Positions 48,637 to 60,172 of a stretch of DNA of 64,000 nucleotides are shown here, piece by piece. The notes beneath the pieces are model-generated. The model was not told the DNA's origin, searched no databases, and worked only from the letters and a program-made list of their open reading frames with translations. Location of the stretch: NCBI RefSeq assembly GCF_017084525.1, contig NZ_CP070950.1:3472001-3536000 (forward strand), given 5' to 3'. A program made the position numbers and the translations under genes. Within the stretch, counting starts at the first letter, position 1. Every line of letters starts with the position of its first letter. The stretch is from Conexibacter sp. SYSU D00693 (GTDB lineage: Bacteria > Actinomycetota > Thermoleophilia > Solirubrobacterales > Solirubrobacteraceae).

Positions 48637-51201
48637 TCACCGGGAACCGGGTGTCGCCCGGAGGACCAGCAGGGCGACGTCGTCGCGCTGCGGGCCCACC
48701 TCGAAGGCCAGCAGCGCGTCGTCCAGCGCGGCGGCCAGCTCGTCGGGGTCGGTCGACCCGGTCGCCCGCAGGACCGCCTCGACGCGCTCGTGGCCGAAGC
48801 GCTCGTCGGCGCCGCGGGCGTCGGGCACGCCGTCGGTGAAGAGCACGAGCGCCTCCCCGGGGGCCAGGAGCAGCTCCTCCTCGCGCAGGCGGACGTCCTC
48901 GAAGCCGCCCAGGAGCGTGCCGGGCGGCCCCACGGCGCGCACCGTCCCGTCCGGCGCGACCACGTAGGGCGACGGATGGCCCGCGCAGGCCACCGCGATG
49001 GCAGCGCCGTCGTCGCGCGGCTCGACGCTCACGCAGACGGCGGTGCAGATCTGGCGGCGGTCGCCGTCGGCGAGCAGGACGGCGTTGAGCCGCGCGAGCA
49101 CGTCGGCCGGGCGCGGCTCGTAGAGCGCCGCGGTGCGCAGGGTGAAGCGCGCCATCGACGTGATCGCCGCGGCGCCCGGGCCCTTGCCGGTGACGTCGCC
49201 CATGACCACCATCCAGCGCCCGTCGGCGGCGAACATGTCGTAGAAGTCGCCGCCGACCTCGCTGGCCAGGCCCGCGGCGCGAAAGCGCGCGGCCGTCTCG
49301 AGGCCGGGGACCTTCGGCAGCCGCGGCGGCAGCAGCGAGCGCTGGAGCGTCGAGGCGACGTGGCTGCGTGCGGCGTGCAGCCGCGCGTGCTCGACCGCCA
49401 CCGCCGTGCGCCGCGCGAGCTCCATCGCCAGCTCGACGTCCTCGTCGCCCAGCAGCCGGCCCGAGTCGCCCGTCGTGGCGAGCTGCAGGACGCCGATCGC
49501 CCGGTCGCCGGCCACGAGCGGGACCATGATCACCGAGCGGGTGTCGATGGCCCGCATGTTCGCCGCGTGGTCCTCGTCCTGGGCGTAGAAGTCGATGTCC
49601 TCGGGGCGCACGGAGGCCCAGACGACCGGCTCGCCCGTGCGCAGCGCGTGGCTGGCGCCACGCGTGTCCGACGGGTCCGGCGGCCAGCGCCGGCGCCACT
49701 CGAGCAGGAGGTCGAGCTTGGCGGGCACGCGGTGGGCGACGGCGGCCTCGCGCAGCTGGCCGCGCTCGTCGACGAGGTCGACGCGCGACCAGTCAGCCAG
49801 CTCGGGGACCGCCGCCCAGGCGGCACGGTCGAGCGTCGCGTCCACGTCGAGCGAGGAGCTCAGCAGGCCGCTCGCGCTGGCCAGCAGCTGCTGGCGGCGC
49901 TGCGCGCGCTTGACGGCCGTGACGTCCTCGGCCACGGCGACGACGAGGGAGACGGCGCCCGTCTCGTCGCGCACCGGCGCGGCACGGACGAGGAACCAGC
50001 GCTCCCCGGCGCCGGTGGTGAACGTCCCGGCGACGACCGGCTCGGGCTCCTCGCCGCGCAGCGCCGCGACGTGCGGGAGGTCGGCCTCGTGCAGGCGCTC
50101 GCCCTGCTCGTCGACCATGGCGAACGGCGGGGCGAGGTCGCGCAGGCGGCGGCCCTCGAGCTCGGCGGGGCCGCCCGCGCCGAAGAGCTCGGCCGCCGTG
50201 CGGTTGGCGAAGGCGAGCGTCCCGTCGGGGGCGAGGGCCACGACCGCCTCGCCGACGTTCGCGAGGATCGCGTCGAGTCGGCGCTCCGCGGCGCGCAGCG
50301 CGATGAAGAGGTCGGCGTTGCGGAACGAGATCGCGGTGCGCTCGGCGAACGCCGCGAGGAGGTCGAGGTCCTCCGGCGTGTACGCGGGGCGCTCGTCGCC
50401 CAGCCGCAGGCACGTCAGCACGCCGGTCACCCGGCCGACGGCGCGCAGCGGGACGAGCACGGCGGAGCGGTAGCCGAGCTCGCGCATGAGCTCGGCGTGC
50501 TCCGGGCCGGCCGCCCAGCGCAGGCGCTGCTCGTCGCTCATCGCCTCGATGAGCAGCGGCTCGCCGGTGCGCAGGACGCGCACGGCGGGGTGCTCGCCGC
50601 GGCGGTCCAGGGGGATGCGCGAGCGCATGGCGGCGACGCGCTCGGCGACGCCCGGCTCGCGCGAGCGGGTGATGGCGCGCGTCGGCTGGCCGTGCTCGTC
50701 GACGAGGTCGACCACGACGAGGTCGGCCAGCTCGCCCACCGGGAGGTCGGCGAGGTGGGCGAGGCGGTCCTGGGCCTCGAGCGGCGCGTCGACCACCTCG
50801 GCCAGGCGCGAGAGCAGCTCGGCGCGGCGGCGGGCGGAGCGCTCCTCCTCGAGGCGCAGGCCCTGCTCGTGCTGGCGCTCCTCCAGCCGGTCGCGGGCGC
50901 GCGAGACCGCCACGGCCAGGACGCCGACCACCGCGACGGCGACGAGGTCGACGAGCTGCTCGCTGTCGGACTCGACGTCCCGGCCGAAGCCGAGCGCCAG
51001 GGCGGCGAGGACGGCCGTGACGGACAGCGCGACCACCTGCAGGGTGCGCGCCCGGGCCGCCGCGACCAGGGGGCCGACGACGAGCAGCGGCACGAGGTCC
51101 GGGCCGACGACGAGGTCCGCGACGACGGCGAGGAGGACGAGCCCGAAGCCCGCGAGCGCGGTCCTGCGCCCCTGGAGGAGCTCGCTCGTCTGCCTGCCCA
51201 C
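48637..51201 (-). CDS. membrane-anchored GAF/PAS protein with SpoIIE-type PP2C phosphatase domain
   Basis: The 854-aa protein has three to four N-terminal membrane segments (about 13-105), a coiled-coil stretch, a GAF domain (about 130-300), a PAS domain (about 305-425, ILANVGEAVVALAPDGTLAFANRTAAELFG), a second GAF (about 435-590) and a C-terminal SpoIIE/RsbU phosphatase (about 620-850). The last has GLASEVGGDFYDMF, VVMGDVTGKGPGAA, LVLFTDGVPDARG and RDDVALLVL, which hold the metal-binding aspartates. Such proteins dephosphorylate anti-sigma-factor antagonists in response to signals sensed by PAS/GAF. GTG start with TAGCCT 6 nt upstream. Confidence 0.9.
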   Translation of the reverse strand: MGRQTSELLQGRRTALAGFGLVLLAVVADLVVGPDLVPLLVVGPLVAAARARTLQVVALSVTAVLAALALGFGRDVESDSEQLVDLVAVAVVGVLAVAVSRARDRLEERQHEQGLRLEEERSARRRAELLSRLAEVVDAPLEAQDRLAHLADLPVGELADLVVVDLVDEHGQPTRAITRSREPGVAERVAAMRSRIPLDRRGEHPAVRVLRTGEPLLIEAMSDEQRLRWAAGPEHAELMRELGYRSAVLVPLRAVGRVTGVLTCLRLGDERPAYTPEDLDLLAAFAERTAISFRNADLFIALRAAERRLDAILANVGEAVVALAPDGTLAFANRTAAELFGAGGPAELEGRRLRDLAPPFAMVDEQGERLHEADLPHVAALRGEEPEPVVAGTFTTGAGERWFLVRAAPVRDETGAVSLVVAVAEDVTAVKRAQRRQQLLASASGLLSSSLDVDATLDRAAWAAVPELADWSRVDLVDERGQLREAAVAHRVPAKLDLLLEWRRRWPPDPSDTRGASHALRTGEPVVWASVRPEDIDFYAQDEDHAANMRAIDTRSVIMVPLVAGDRAIGVLQLATTGDSGRLLGDEDVELAMELARRTAVAVEHARLHAARSHVASTLQRSLLPPRLPKVPGLETAARFRAAGLASEVGGDFYDMFAADGRWMVVMGDVTGKGPGAAAITSMARFTLRTAALYEPRPADVLARLNAVLLADGDRRQICTAVCVSVEPRDDGAAIAVACAGHPSPYVVAPDGTVRAVGPPGTLLGGFEDVRLREEELLLAPGEALVLFTDGVPDARGADERFGHERVEAVLRATGSTDPDELAAALDDALLAFEVGPQRDDVALLVLRATPGSR

Positions 51202-51207
51202 GCCGCA

Positions 51208-51213
51208 AGGCTA
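51208..51213 (-). promoter_or_regulatory. -10 box of the phosphatase gene
   Basis: TAGCCT (minus strand) ends 6 nt before the GTG at 51201. Confidence 0.5.
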
Positions 51214-51214
51214 C

Positions 51215-51244
51215 GGCGGGCGGCCGCCGTCGCGGCCGCCCGCC
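51215..51244 (-). terminator. GC-only hairpin after lon
   Basis: A 13-bp stem with a 4-nt loop (left arm 51215-51227, right arm 51232-51244) begins 30 nt beyond the lon stop and directly precedes the phosphatase promoter. Confidence 0.6.
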
Positions 51245-51273
51245 AGCGCTCTTGCGTCCGGTGCGCTGCGGCC

Positions 51274-53595
<2,322 letters not shown>

Positions 53596-53635
53596 GGAGG
53601 CGGTTTCCTTGAGGTCGTGAACTACCGCTTTCGGC

Positions 53636-53641
53636 AATGTA
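53636..53641 (-). promoter_or_regulatory. -10 box of lon
   Basis: TACATT (minus strand) predicts a leader of about 33 nt carrying AAGGA. I see no HspR/HAIR-type repeat around it. Confidence 0.4.
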
Positions 53642-53684
53642 GCATCACATCTGCGCTGCCCTCACTCAACCTTCTTGCAGGCGG

Positions 53685-53690
53685 TAGCGT
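53685..53690 (+). promoter_or_regulatory. -10 box of the PucR-like regulator gene
   Basis: TAGCGT ends 9 nt before the GTG at 53700. Confidence 0.5.
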
Positions 53691-53699
53691 GCCAGCGCC

Positions 53700-54815
53700 G
53701 TGTTGAGCCCCCGCCTCGCCGACGCGCTGCGCCCCGTGCTCCCGGCCCTCGCCGAGGAGACGATCGCGGCCATCGCCGAGGAGGTGCCGCAGTACGCGCG
53801 GCCCATGGAGGGGCCGTTCGGGCGCGGCGTGCGGATGGGCGTCGAGCGGGCACTGGCCCGCTTCGTCGAGGGACGGCCCGACCCGGCCTCGCGCGAGCTC
53901 TACGTCGAGCTCGGGCGCGGCGAGCAGCGGGCGGGCCGCTCGCTCGACGCGCTGCTGGCCGCCTACCGGACCGGGGCGCGCCTCGCGTGGGAGCGCTTCA
54001 GCGACGCGGGCCAGGCGGCCGGGGTGCCGGCCGACGAGCTCTTCGCGCTGGCCGGCCAGATCTTCTCCTACATCGACCGGATCTCCGCCGAGTCGGCCGA
54101 GGGCTTCACGGCGGAGGCCTCGGCCGCCGAGGCCGACCGCCGCCGTCGCCGCCGCGCGCTGCTGCGCGTGCTCATGCGCGACGACGCCGGCCCCGAGGAG
54201 GTCCGCGACCTCGCCCACCTCGCCGGCTGGCCGCGGCCCCAGACCGTCGCGGGCATCGCGCTGGGCTCCGACGACGCCGACCGCCTCGCGGGCCGCCTGG
54301 GACCCGACGTGCTGGCGGTCGCGGAGGACGACCGCAGCATCGGCCTGGTCCCCGACCCGGACGCGCCCGGTCGCGAGGCCCAGCTGCGGGCGGTGCTCGG
54401 CGAGCTGCCCGCCGTGCTGGGCCCGACGGTCGCCCTCGAGCGTGCCGCGGCGTCGCTGGCCCGCGCGCGCCTGGCCTTCGACGTGCTGGCGCCGGAGGGC
54501 GGCCTCGTGCGCGCCGACGACCACCTGGTGGAGCTCCTGGTGCGCGTCGACCCGACGCTGGCCGCGGCGCTGGTCGAGCGCGAGCTCGCACCGCTGGAGA
54601 CCGTGCGCGCGTCATCCCGGGCCAAGCTCGAGGAGACGCTGCGCGCGTGGCTCGACGAGCCGGGGCAGATCACGCCCGTGGCGCGACGTCTGGGGTTGCA
54701 CCCGCAGACCGTGCGCTACCGCGTCGGGCAGCTGCGCGAGCTCTTCGGGGAGCGGCTCGACGACCCCGAGGCGCGCTTCGCGCTCGCCCTCGCGCTGCGC
54801 GCGCGGGGCGGGTGA
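53700..54815 (+). CDS. PucR-family transcriptional regulator
   Basis: This 371-aa protein has an N-terminal helical region (about 1-140, RsbRD-like: LDALLAAYRTGARLAWERF), a central GGDEF-like degenerate domain and a C-terminal helix-turn-helix (about 300-360) with LGLHPQTVRYRVGQLRELFG, the PucR/CdaR signature. Such proteins activate metabolic or stress genes as DNA-binding dimers. Its targets cannot be told; it is divergent from lon over 104 bp and may act there. GTG start fits the -10 box 9 nt upstream. Confidence 0.87.
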   Translation: MLSPRLADALRPVLPALAEETIAAIAEEVPQYARPMEGPFGRGVRMGVERALARFVEGRPDPASRELYVELGRGEQRAGRSLDALLAAYRTGARLAWERFSDAGQAAGVPADELFALAGQIFSYIDRISAESAEGFTAEASAAEADRRRRRRALLRVLMRDDAGPEEVRDLAHLAGWPRPQTVAGIALGSDDADRLAGRLGPDVLAVAEDDRSIGLVPDPDAPGREAQLRAVLGELPAVLGPTVALERAAASLARARLAFDVLAPEGGLVRADDHLVELLVRVDPTLAAALVERELAPLETVRASSRAKLEETLRAWLDEPGQITPVARRLGLHPQTVRYRVGQLRELFGERLDDPEARFALALALRARGG

Positions 54816-54829
54816 CGCAGGGCCGGGGC

Positions 54830-55033
54830 CTAGCCCTGGTGGCGACCGAACAGGACGCCGTGGAGCGTCGCGATCTCGGTCACGGCCGCGCCGACGTACA
54901 CCTCGCGGCACACGGCGATCTCCTGCTCGAGGTCGGCGCGGTAGGCCGGGTCGGCGTACAGGCCGCGCTCGCGCGCGAGCTCCCGCTCCTCCTCGAGGAC
55001 CAGCAGCTGCTGTCTCAGGTCCAAGGCGTCCAT
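54830..55033 (-). CDS. small acidic helical protein, unknown function
   Basis: This 67-aa protein (ATG 55033; a GTG at 55039 is an alternative) is almost entirely helical in appearance: LRQQLLVLEEERELARERG then DLEQEIAVCREVYVGAAVTEIATLHG. It has one cysteine and no membrane segment or signal. I do not recognise a family; the heptad-like pattern suggests a dimeric helical hairpin. It is convergent with the PucR gene (14-bp gap) and follows the ftsH terminator. Confidence 0.55.
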   Translation of the reverse strand: MDALDLRQQLLVLEEERELARERGLYADPAYRADLEQEIAVCREVYVGAAVTEIATLHGVLFGRHQG

Positions 55034-55052
55034 GGTCACTCAACGCAGGAGT

Positions 55053-55081
55053 ACCCCCGAGGGATGCGCTGCCTCGGGGGT
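55053..55081 (-). terminator. hairpin after ftsH
   Basis: A perfect 10-bp stem (55053-55062 with 55072-55081) and a 9-nt loop begin 44 nt beyond the ftsH stop. Confidence 0.6.
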
Positions 55082-55124
55082 CGTCCGCGTCGGGACCGAC
55101 GCTCCGGACGGTGGTGCGCCCGGT

Positions 55125-57182
55125 CTAGGTGACGTCCGTCGCGCCCTCGGGCGCGGCGTCGACGCGCTCGGCGATCGCCATGCCCTTCGGGCCCTGGTCG
55201 CCGGGCGCGGTGCCCCGCTCGAAGCCGGCCGCCGCGTAGGCGTCGGCCTCGTCGAGCGTCTCGCGCTCCAGCAGCGCCTGGGCCAGCGCGTCGAGCTGCG
55301 GACGGTGGTCGCGCAGCTCGTCCAGCGCGCGGCCGTAGCAGCCCTCGACGATGCGGCGGACCTCACGGTCGACGAGCTCGCGCGTGGCCTCCGACGCCGG
55401 CTCGGAGCCCGGCATGGCGAACGGCGCGTCGTCGTTGACGACGGTCACCAGGCCGATCTCCTCGCTCATGCCCCAGCGCCCGACCATCGACCGCGCGATG
55501 CGGGTGACCTGCTCGAGGTCGGACTCGGCGCCCGTGGTGATCGTGCCGTAGACGAGCTCCTCGGCGGCACGGCCGCCCAGCGCGCCGGTGATGCGGCCCA
55601 GCAGGTAGGCGGTGTCGTAGCCGTAGCGGTCGCTCTCCGGCGACTGGAAGGTCACGCCCAGCGCGCGCCCGCGCGGGACGATGGAGACCTTGCGCACCGG
55701 GTCGGCGCCGGGCTCGAGCATGCCCAGCAGCGCGTGGCCGGCCTCGTGGTAGGCGGTGCGCTCGCGCTCCTCCTCCGACAGCGTGATCTTGCGCTCGGCG
55801 CCCAGGACGATCTTCTCGAAGGCGTCGAAGAAGTCCTCCGAGCGGACCTGGTCGTGCTCGCGGCGGGCGGCCAGGAGCGCCGCCTCGTTGACGAGGTTGC
55901 GCAGGTCGGCGCCGACCATGCCCGGCGTCGTCGACGCGAGCTGCGCGAGGTCGACCTCGTCGTCGAGCGGGACCGAGCGCGTGTGGATCTCGAGGATCTG
56001 GCGACGGCCGTCGGCGTCGGGCGGGTTGACGGTGAGGCGGCGGTCGAAGCGGCCGGGACGCAGCAGCGCCTGGTCCAGGACGTCGGGCCGGTTGGTGGCG
56101 GCGAGGACGATGACGCCCTCGGAGCCGGTGAAGCCGTCCATCTCCGTGAGGATCTGGTTGAGCGTCTGCTCGCGCTCGTCGTGGCCGCCGACCGAGGCGC
56201 CGCCGCCGCGCTGGCGACCGATCGCGTCGAGCTCGTCGATGAAGATGATCGCCGGGGCGGCCTTCTTGGCCTGGTCGAAGAGGTCGCGCACGCGCGACGC
56301 GCCGACGCCGACGACCATCTCGATGAACTCCGACGCGGAGATGGAGAAGAACGGCACGTCGGCCTCGCCGGCGACCGCGCGGGCCAGGAGCGTCTTGCCG
56401 GTGCCGGGCGGGCCGGACAGCAGCACGCCCTTGGGGATCATCGCCCCGAGCTTGCGGTACTTGTCCGGGTTGCGCAGGAAGTCGACGATCTCGACGAGCT
56501 CGTCCTCCGCCTCGTCGATGCCGGCCACGTCGCCGAACGAGACCCGCTGCTGGGTGGCGTCGTAGCGCTTGGCCTTCGAGCGGCCGAGGCCGGTGAGGCC
56601 GCCCGCGGCGCCGCCGGCCGCGCGGCGCGCGAGGAAGATGAACAGCGCGACGAGGAGGAGCGTCGGGCCGAAGAAGAGCAGGAGGTCGCCGATGAACGAG
56701 CGGCCGTCGTCGGCCGGCTCGGCGCTGACGCGCACGTCCTTCTCGCGCAGCTGCTCGAGCAGCTGGCGGTCGTCGGTGGCGATCGCCGGGACGAACGAGC
56801 GGAACTCCTTGCGCGCCTCGACGTCGCTGCCCGCGTCGGGCTCCTTGACCGGGCGCTTGAACTCGCCGACGACCTGCAGGCCCTCGAAGGCGACCTCGTC
56901 GACGTTGCCGCGGTCGACCTGGTCGAGGAAGAACGTGTACTCGACGCGGTTGCGGTCGGGCCCGTTCGGGACGAGCGACGCGAACACGAAGTTCAGCGCC
57001 AGCAGGACGAGCAGCACGGCGCCGAAGCGGCGCAGGCCGCCCGGCGGGCGGAAGCCGCCGCCGCCCTGGTCGGACCCCGAGCCGGAGCCGTCCTGGCCCT
57101 CCTTCACGCCCTCGACGCGCCACGGCGTCGGGGACTCGGGCCGCTGCTGCCGGCTGCGGGTGGGCTTGTCGTCAGACGCCAT
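55125..57182 (-). CDS. ftsH: ATP-dependent zinc metalloprotease FtsH
   Basis: The 685-aa protein has a Gly/Ser-rich N-terminal tail, membrane segments at about 52-72 and 165-185 flanking an extracytoplasmic domain, AAA+ Walker A GPPGTGKT (257-264), Walker [12 protein letters not shown], the second region of homology ATNRPDVLD...RPGRFDR and the zinc site HEAGH (479-483). FtsH degrades membrane and soluble proteins from the cytoplasmic face. The ATG at 57182 is preceded by AAGGAG. It is divergent from a riboswitch-controlled transglycosylase gene. Confidence 0.96.
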   Translation of the reverse strand: MASDDKPTRSRQQRPESPTPWRVEGVKEGQDGSGSGSDQGGGGFRPPGGLRRFGAVLLVLLALNFVFASLVPNGPDRNRVEYTFFLDQVDRGNVDEVAFEGLQVVGEFKRPVKEPDAGSDVEARKEFRSFVPAIATDDRQLLEQLREKDVRVSAEPADDGRSFIGDLLLFFGPTLLLVALFIFLARRAAGGAAGGLTGLGRSKAKRYDATQQRVSFGDVAGIDEAEDELVEIVDFLRNPDKYRKLGAMIPKGVLLSGPPGTGKTLLARAVAGEADVPFFSISASEFIEMVVGVGASRVRDLFDQAKKAAPAIIFIDELDAIGRQRGGGASVGGHDEREQTLNQILTEMDGFTGSEGVIVLAATNRPDVLDQALLRPGRFDRRLTVNPPDADGRRQILEIHTRSVPLDDEVDLAQLASTTPGMVGADLRNLVNEAALLAARREHDQVRSEDFFDAFEKIVLGAERKITLSEEERERTAYHEAGHALLGMLEPGADPVRKVSIVPRGRALGVTFQSPESDRYGYDTAYLLGRITGALGGRAAEELVYGTITTGAESDLEQVTRIARSMVGRWGMSEEIGLVTVVNDDAPFAMPGSEPASEATRELVDREVRRIVEGCYGRALDELRDHRPQLDALAQALLERETLDEADAYAAAGFERGTAPGDQGPKGMAIAERVDAAPEGATDVT

Positions 57183-57251
57183 GGCTCCTTGCAGATCCTA
57201 CGAGACGACGTCCGTCGCCCTGTTGTGCTGAGATGCCCGGCTGGAAGTGAC

Positions 57252-57402
57252 CCAAGCCGAGTCCCGGTCGCCACGGCGCCCGGGAACGGGGGACCCACTG
57301 GTCCGAGCGCCGTGCGGGCGCGAGGGCCGGGGGCGAATCGCCGCCGTCGTGCGGCGTAGCGCAGCTCATCAGCGCGAGCCCGTCAGCTAACCCCGTAGGC
57401 GC
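57252..57402 (+). ncRNA. c-di-AMP riboswitch (ydaO-yuaA type)
   Basis: Conserved blocks occur in the right order: AAGCCGAGTCC (57254-57264), GGGGGACCCA (57289-57298), GGGGGCGAATCG (57329-57340) and the 3' block CGTCAGCTAACCCCGTAGGC (57381-57400). It ends about 20 nt before the TTG start of a secreted transglycosylase gene, with GGAGG in between. In actinobacteria this riboswitch class controls cell-wall hydrolases and Rpf proteins and generally turns expression off on c-di-AMP binding. Confidence 0.85.
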
Positions 57403-57420
57403 AGACGAGCTGGAGGCCCC

Positions 57421-58146
57421 TTGCTGCACCGCGACGCGCTCGCGCGCGACCACGAAGCGCCCCAAGGACACCGTCTCGCCCGCCGCGGGACCTGGCGACG
57501 CGCAGGCGTCGCCGCCCTCGCCGGCTCGCTCGCGGTGCTCGCGCTCGGCGCTCCGTCCGCGGTGGCCGCCACGCCCGGCGGCGTGGAGGCCGGCGACCCG
57601 GAGGTGCAGGCGCCCAAGCCCGCCGAGAGCCGGTCGGCCGAGACGGTCGCCGCCCCGGCGGTCAAGGCGCTCAAGCGCGGCAGCCGCGGCACACGGGTGC
57701 GCGCGCTCCAGCGCGCCCTGGGCATCAAGCGCGTCGACGGCGTCTATGGCCGGGGCACGGTCCGCGCGGTCAAGCGCTTCCAGAAGCGGCGGGGCCTGAA
57801 GGCCGACGGCATCGCCGGGCCGGCCACGCTCAAGGCCCTCGGCCTGGCGAGCACCGCCCGCAAGGTCTCGGCGCCCGCCGGCGACGCCGCGGCCGTGCTC
57901 GCCGCGATCGCGCAGTGCGAGTCCGGCGGCGACCCGACCGCGGTCTCCCCGGGCGGCAAGCACCGCGGCAAGTACCAGTTCCTGCGCTCCACGTGGGAGC
58001 AGATGGGCGGCCAGGGCGACCCGGCGAAGGCCCCCGAGCCCGAGCAGGACGCGATCGCGGCCAAGCTCTACGCCGAGCAGGGCGCCAAGCCCTGGCCGGT
58101 CTGCGGCCCCAAGGCCGAGGCCCAGGTCGGCCGGACGGCCACCTAG
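57421..58146 (+). CDS. secreted peptidoglycan hydrolase: PG-binding domain plus transglycosylase (Rpf-like)
   Basis: This 241-aa protein has a long n-region signal peptide (hydrophobic residues about 27-48, cleaved near AVAA). A PG-binding type 1 domain follows (about 82-142, LKRGSRGTRVRALQRAL and VDGVYGRGTVRAVKRFQ). The C-terminal domain (about 155-235) has AIAQCESGGDPTAVS with the catalytic-type glutamate, KYQFLRSTWEQMGG and AKLYAEQGAKPWPVC, as in resuscitation-promoting factors. It would cleave peptidoglycan outside the cell. The start is TTG with GGAGG 6 nt upstream. The riboswitch in front links it to c-di-AMP. Confidence 0.9.
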   Translation: MLHRDALARDHEAPQGHRLARRGTWRRAGVAALAGSLAVLALGAPSAVAATPGGVEAGDPEVQAPKPAESRSAETVAAPAVKALKRGSRGTRVRALQRALGIKRVDGVYGRGTVRAVKRFQKRRGLKADGIAGPATLKALGLASTARKVSAPAGDAAAVLAAIAQCESGGDPTAVSPGGKHRGKYQFLRSTWEQMGGQGDPAKAPEPEQDAIAAKLYAEQGAKPWPVCGPKAEAQVGRTAT

Positions 58147-58361
58147 CGCCCGGACGGCAGCAGCCGCACCGTCCGCAGCCCGCCCGCGAGCGCGCGGCGC
58201 CACGGCCCGTCGCCCTCCGGCGCCACGGCGCGGTCCAGCAGCAGCGCGGCCAGCTCGCGGGCGGCCGCCGGGTCGTGCGGCGGTGAGACGTAGGTGCGGT
58301 CGGCGCGACCGCCCAGCCCGGGCGTGAAGCGGTCCGTGACCTCGACGCGCACGCCCTCCAC
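58143..58361 (-). CDS. small protein of unknown function
   Basis: The 72-aa frame (GTG 58361) encodes MEGVRVEVTDRFTPG followed by a DPAAARELAALLLDRA helix. No membrane or signal segment is present and I do not recognise a family. Support comes from G/C-rich third positions, a TAGGCT box 7 nt before the GTG and the CTAG stop shared with the convergent transglycosylase gene. The -10 box includes the TAG stop of the upstream GT2 gene. Confidence 0.5.
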   Translation of the reverse strand: MEGVRVEVTDRFTPGLGGRADRTYVSPPHDPAAARELAALLLDRAVAPEGDGPWRRALAGGLRTVRLLPSGR

Positions 58362-58368
58362 GGCGCGC

Positions 58369-58374
58369 AGCCTA
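58369..58374 (-). promoter_or_regulatory. -10 box of the 72-aa protein gene
   Basis: TAGGCT (minus strand) ends 7 nt before the GTG at 58361 and doubles as the stop codon of the upstream GT2 gene. Confidence 0.45.
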
Positions 58375-59178
58375 CGGCCCGTGGGCCAGGCGCTCACGCG
58401 CGACCCACGGCAGGCCCACCAGCCCCTGGACGGTCCCCCGGGCCGCGGCGTCGTCGCGGCGCGCCGCCCACAACGCGCGCCCCGTCGCCGCCGCGGCGCC
58501 GCGAGGGCCGTCGAGCAGCCAGCGCGTCCAGAGCTCGTTGCGCACCTCGCGCTGCCGGCGGGCCTGCCGGTCGCGGGCCGGCGACGGATGGTGGTGGGCG
58601 ACCACGTCGGGCTGGTGGCGCACGCGCAGGCCGCGGGCGGTGAGGCGCCGGGCCAGGAGCTCCTCCTCACCGCCGATGCCGAAGCGCGGGTGGAAGCCGC
58701 CGGCCGCGAGGAAGGCCTCGCGGCGCACGACCGCCCCGCAGGCGACGAAGCCATGGACGGCGTGGCCGAGCGCGTCGCGCGGTCCGCGCTCCATGGCGGC
58801 GCACACCGGGTCCAGGCGCTCGGCGTCGCCCACCAGCACCCTGGCGGCGACGAGGCCGAGCTGCGGCGCCGCGGCGAAGCGCCGGGCCACGGTCGCCAGC
58901 GCGCCGGGCGCCCACCACGAGTCGTCGTCGGCGAAGGCGACGAGCGGCGCGTCGACCAGCCGCGCGCCGACGTTGCGCGCCGCCGCGCCGCGGTCGGTGC
59001 CCAGCGCGACGACGCGCGCGCCCGCGCCGAGCGCGACGGCGACCGTGGCGTCGCGCGAGCCGTTGTCGACCACGACGACCTCCGGGCGCTCGGGCAGGCG
59101 GGCGAGGCGCTCGAGGGTGGCGGTCAGCGAGGCGGCGCGGTCGCGCGTCGCGATGACGATGGCGGGCGGCGGCTCCAT
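58372..59178 (-). CDS. family 2 glycosyltransferase
   Basis: This 268-aa GT-A protein starts PPAIVIATRDRAASLTATLERL and has VVVVDNGSRDATV, GAAARNVGARL, the metal site FADDDSWWAPG and the acceptor-side FHPRFGIGGEEELLARRL. It is typical of GT2 rhamnosyl- or hexosyltransferases acting on surface glycans. It stands apart from the main glycan locus and is shorter than most. ATG 59178 is chosen; a GTG 12 nt upstream is possible. Substrate unknown. Confidence 0.85.
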   Translation of the reverse strand: MEPPPAIVIATRDRAASLTATLERLARLPERPEVVVVDNGSRDATVAVALGAGARVVALGTDRGAAARNVGARLVDAPLVAFADDDSWWAPGALATVARRFAAAPQLGLVAARVLVGDAERLDPVCAAMERGPRDALGHAVHGFVACGAVVRREAFLAAGGFHPRFGIGGEEELLARRLTARGLRVRHQPDVVAHHHPSPARDRQARRQREVRNELWTRWLLDGPRGAAAATGRALWAARRDDAAARGTVQGLVGLPWVARERLAHGP

Positions 59179-59249
59179 CTGGCCACCCACGTGCCCGGCG
59201 CGTGCGCGCTCGCCCGGCCGCGACGCGACGGTGGTCCGGCGATGGCTGG

Positions 59250-59735
59250 CTAGAGCAGCAGCGCGCCCTCGTGGGTCAGCAGCCAGCGCTTGGCGGGCAG
59301 TCCGCCGCCGAAGCCGGTGAGCCCGCCGTCGGCACCGATGACGCGGTGGCACGGCAGGACGATCGCCAGCGGGTTGGCGCCGTTGGCCAGCCCGACGGCA
59401 CGGGCGCCGCGCGGGCCCCGGCCCAGCCGCGCCGCCAGCTCGCCGTAGGTCGTCGTCGTGCCGAACGGGATGTCGGCGAGCGCCGTCCAGACCTCGCGCT
59501 GGAAGTCCGTCCCGACCGGGCGCAGCGGCAGGTCGAACGCCTCGAGCTCCCCGGCGAAGTACGCGCCGAGCTGCGCGGCCGCCTCGCGCAGGACCGGCGT
59601 CCCGGGCGCGTCGGCGGGCGTGCCGGGCGCCAGGAACGCGACGCGCGTGAGGGCGTCGTCCTCGGCGGCCAGCCCGAGCGGCCCGACGGGCGAGTCGACG
59701 ACGGCGGTGCTGATGGCGACGGCGATGGCGGTCAT
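59250..59735 (-). CDS. ogt: methylated-DNA--protein-cysteine S-methyltransferase
   Basis: The 161-aa protein has the active-site PCHRVI with C129, preceded by GTDFQREVW and [10 protein letters not shown] (the DNA-binding recognition helix region) and [11 protein letters not shown]. It removes O6-alkyl groups from guanine by suicide transfer to the cysteine. Length fits Ogt proteins without the Ada domain. It follows a thioesterase gene by 4 nt and is likely in the same transcript. Confidence 0.94.
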   Translation of the reverse strand: MTAIAVAISTAVVDSPVGPLGLAAEDDALTRVAFLAPGTPADAPGTPVLREAAAQLGAYFAGELEAFDLPLRPVGTDFQREVWTALADIPFGTTTTYGELAARLGRGPRGARAVGLANGANPLAIVLPCHRVIGADGGLTGFGGGLPAKRWLLTHEGALLL

Positions 59736-59739
59736 GCCC

Positions 59740-60159
59740 TCATGACGGCGCGGGCGCCGGGTCCGTGAGGTGGACGGCGAGGCGCTCGCGCAGGACGTCG
59801 GGCACCGGCGCCGGCCGGCCGTCGCGCCCGACGCACACGTAGCGCAGGACGACCTCCGCGACGTCGGTGCCGTCGCGCGTCATGGTGAAGCGCTGGACGA
59901 TCGACGTCGTCCCGATGCGGTCCACGGTGATCGCCACGTCGAGCAGGTCGTCGAAGCGGGCTGCCGCGAGGTAGTGGACGTTGGCCTCAGCCACGACGAC
60001 GTCGTGGCCCCCGTGCAGGAACGTGTCGTAGCCGCCGAGCTCGTCGCGCCACAGCTCGTTCGTCGCCAGGTCGGCGTAGGTCAGGTAGTTGGCGTTGAAG
60101 ACGACGCCCTGGGGGTCGCACTCGTTGTAGCGGACGCGCAGCGTGTGGACGAAGCTCAC
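59740..60159 (-). CDS. 4HBT-family acyl-CoA thioesterase (YbgC/FadM-like)
   Basis: This 139-aa hotdog protein has the catalytic-type aspartate in [20 protein letters not shown] and the [19 protein letters not shown] strand, the signature of 4-hydroxybenzoyl-CoA-type thioesterases. It would hydrolyse acyl- or aryl-CoA in the cytoplasm. The start is GTG 60159, 13 nt after the stop of another hotdog thioesterase gene; the frame is open further upstream without coding support. Confidence 0.87.
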   Translation of the reverse strand: MSFVHTLRVRYNECDPQGVVFNANYLTYADLATNELWRDELGGYDTFLHGGHDVVVAEANVHYLAAARFDDLLDVAITVDRIGTTSIVQRFTMTRDGTDVAEVVLRYVCVGRDGRPAPVPDVLRERLAVHLTDPAPAPS

Positions 60160-60172
60160 GCGCGCAAGCGTC

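Noticed and set aside
53600-53680. Possible HspR/HAIR operator at lon
   Set aside because: CTTGAG-like and ACTCAA-like pieces occur, but they are about 65 bp apart rather than 7, so they do not form a HAIR element.
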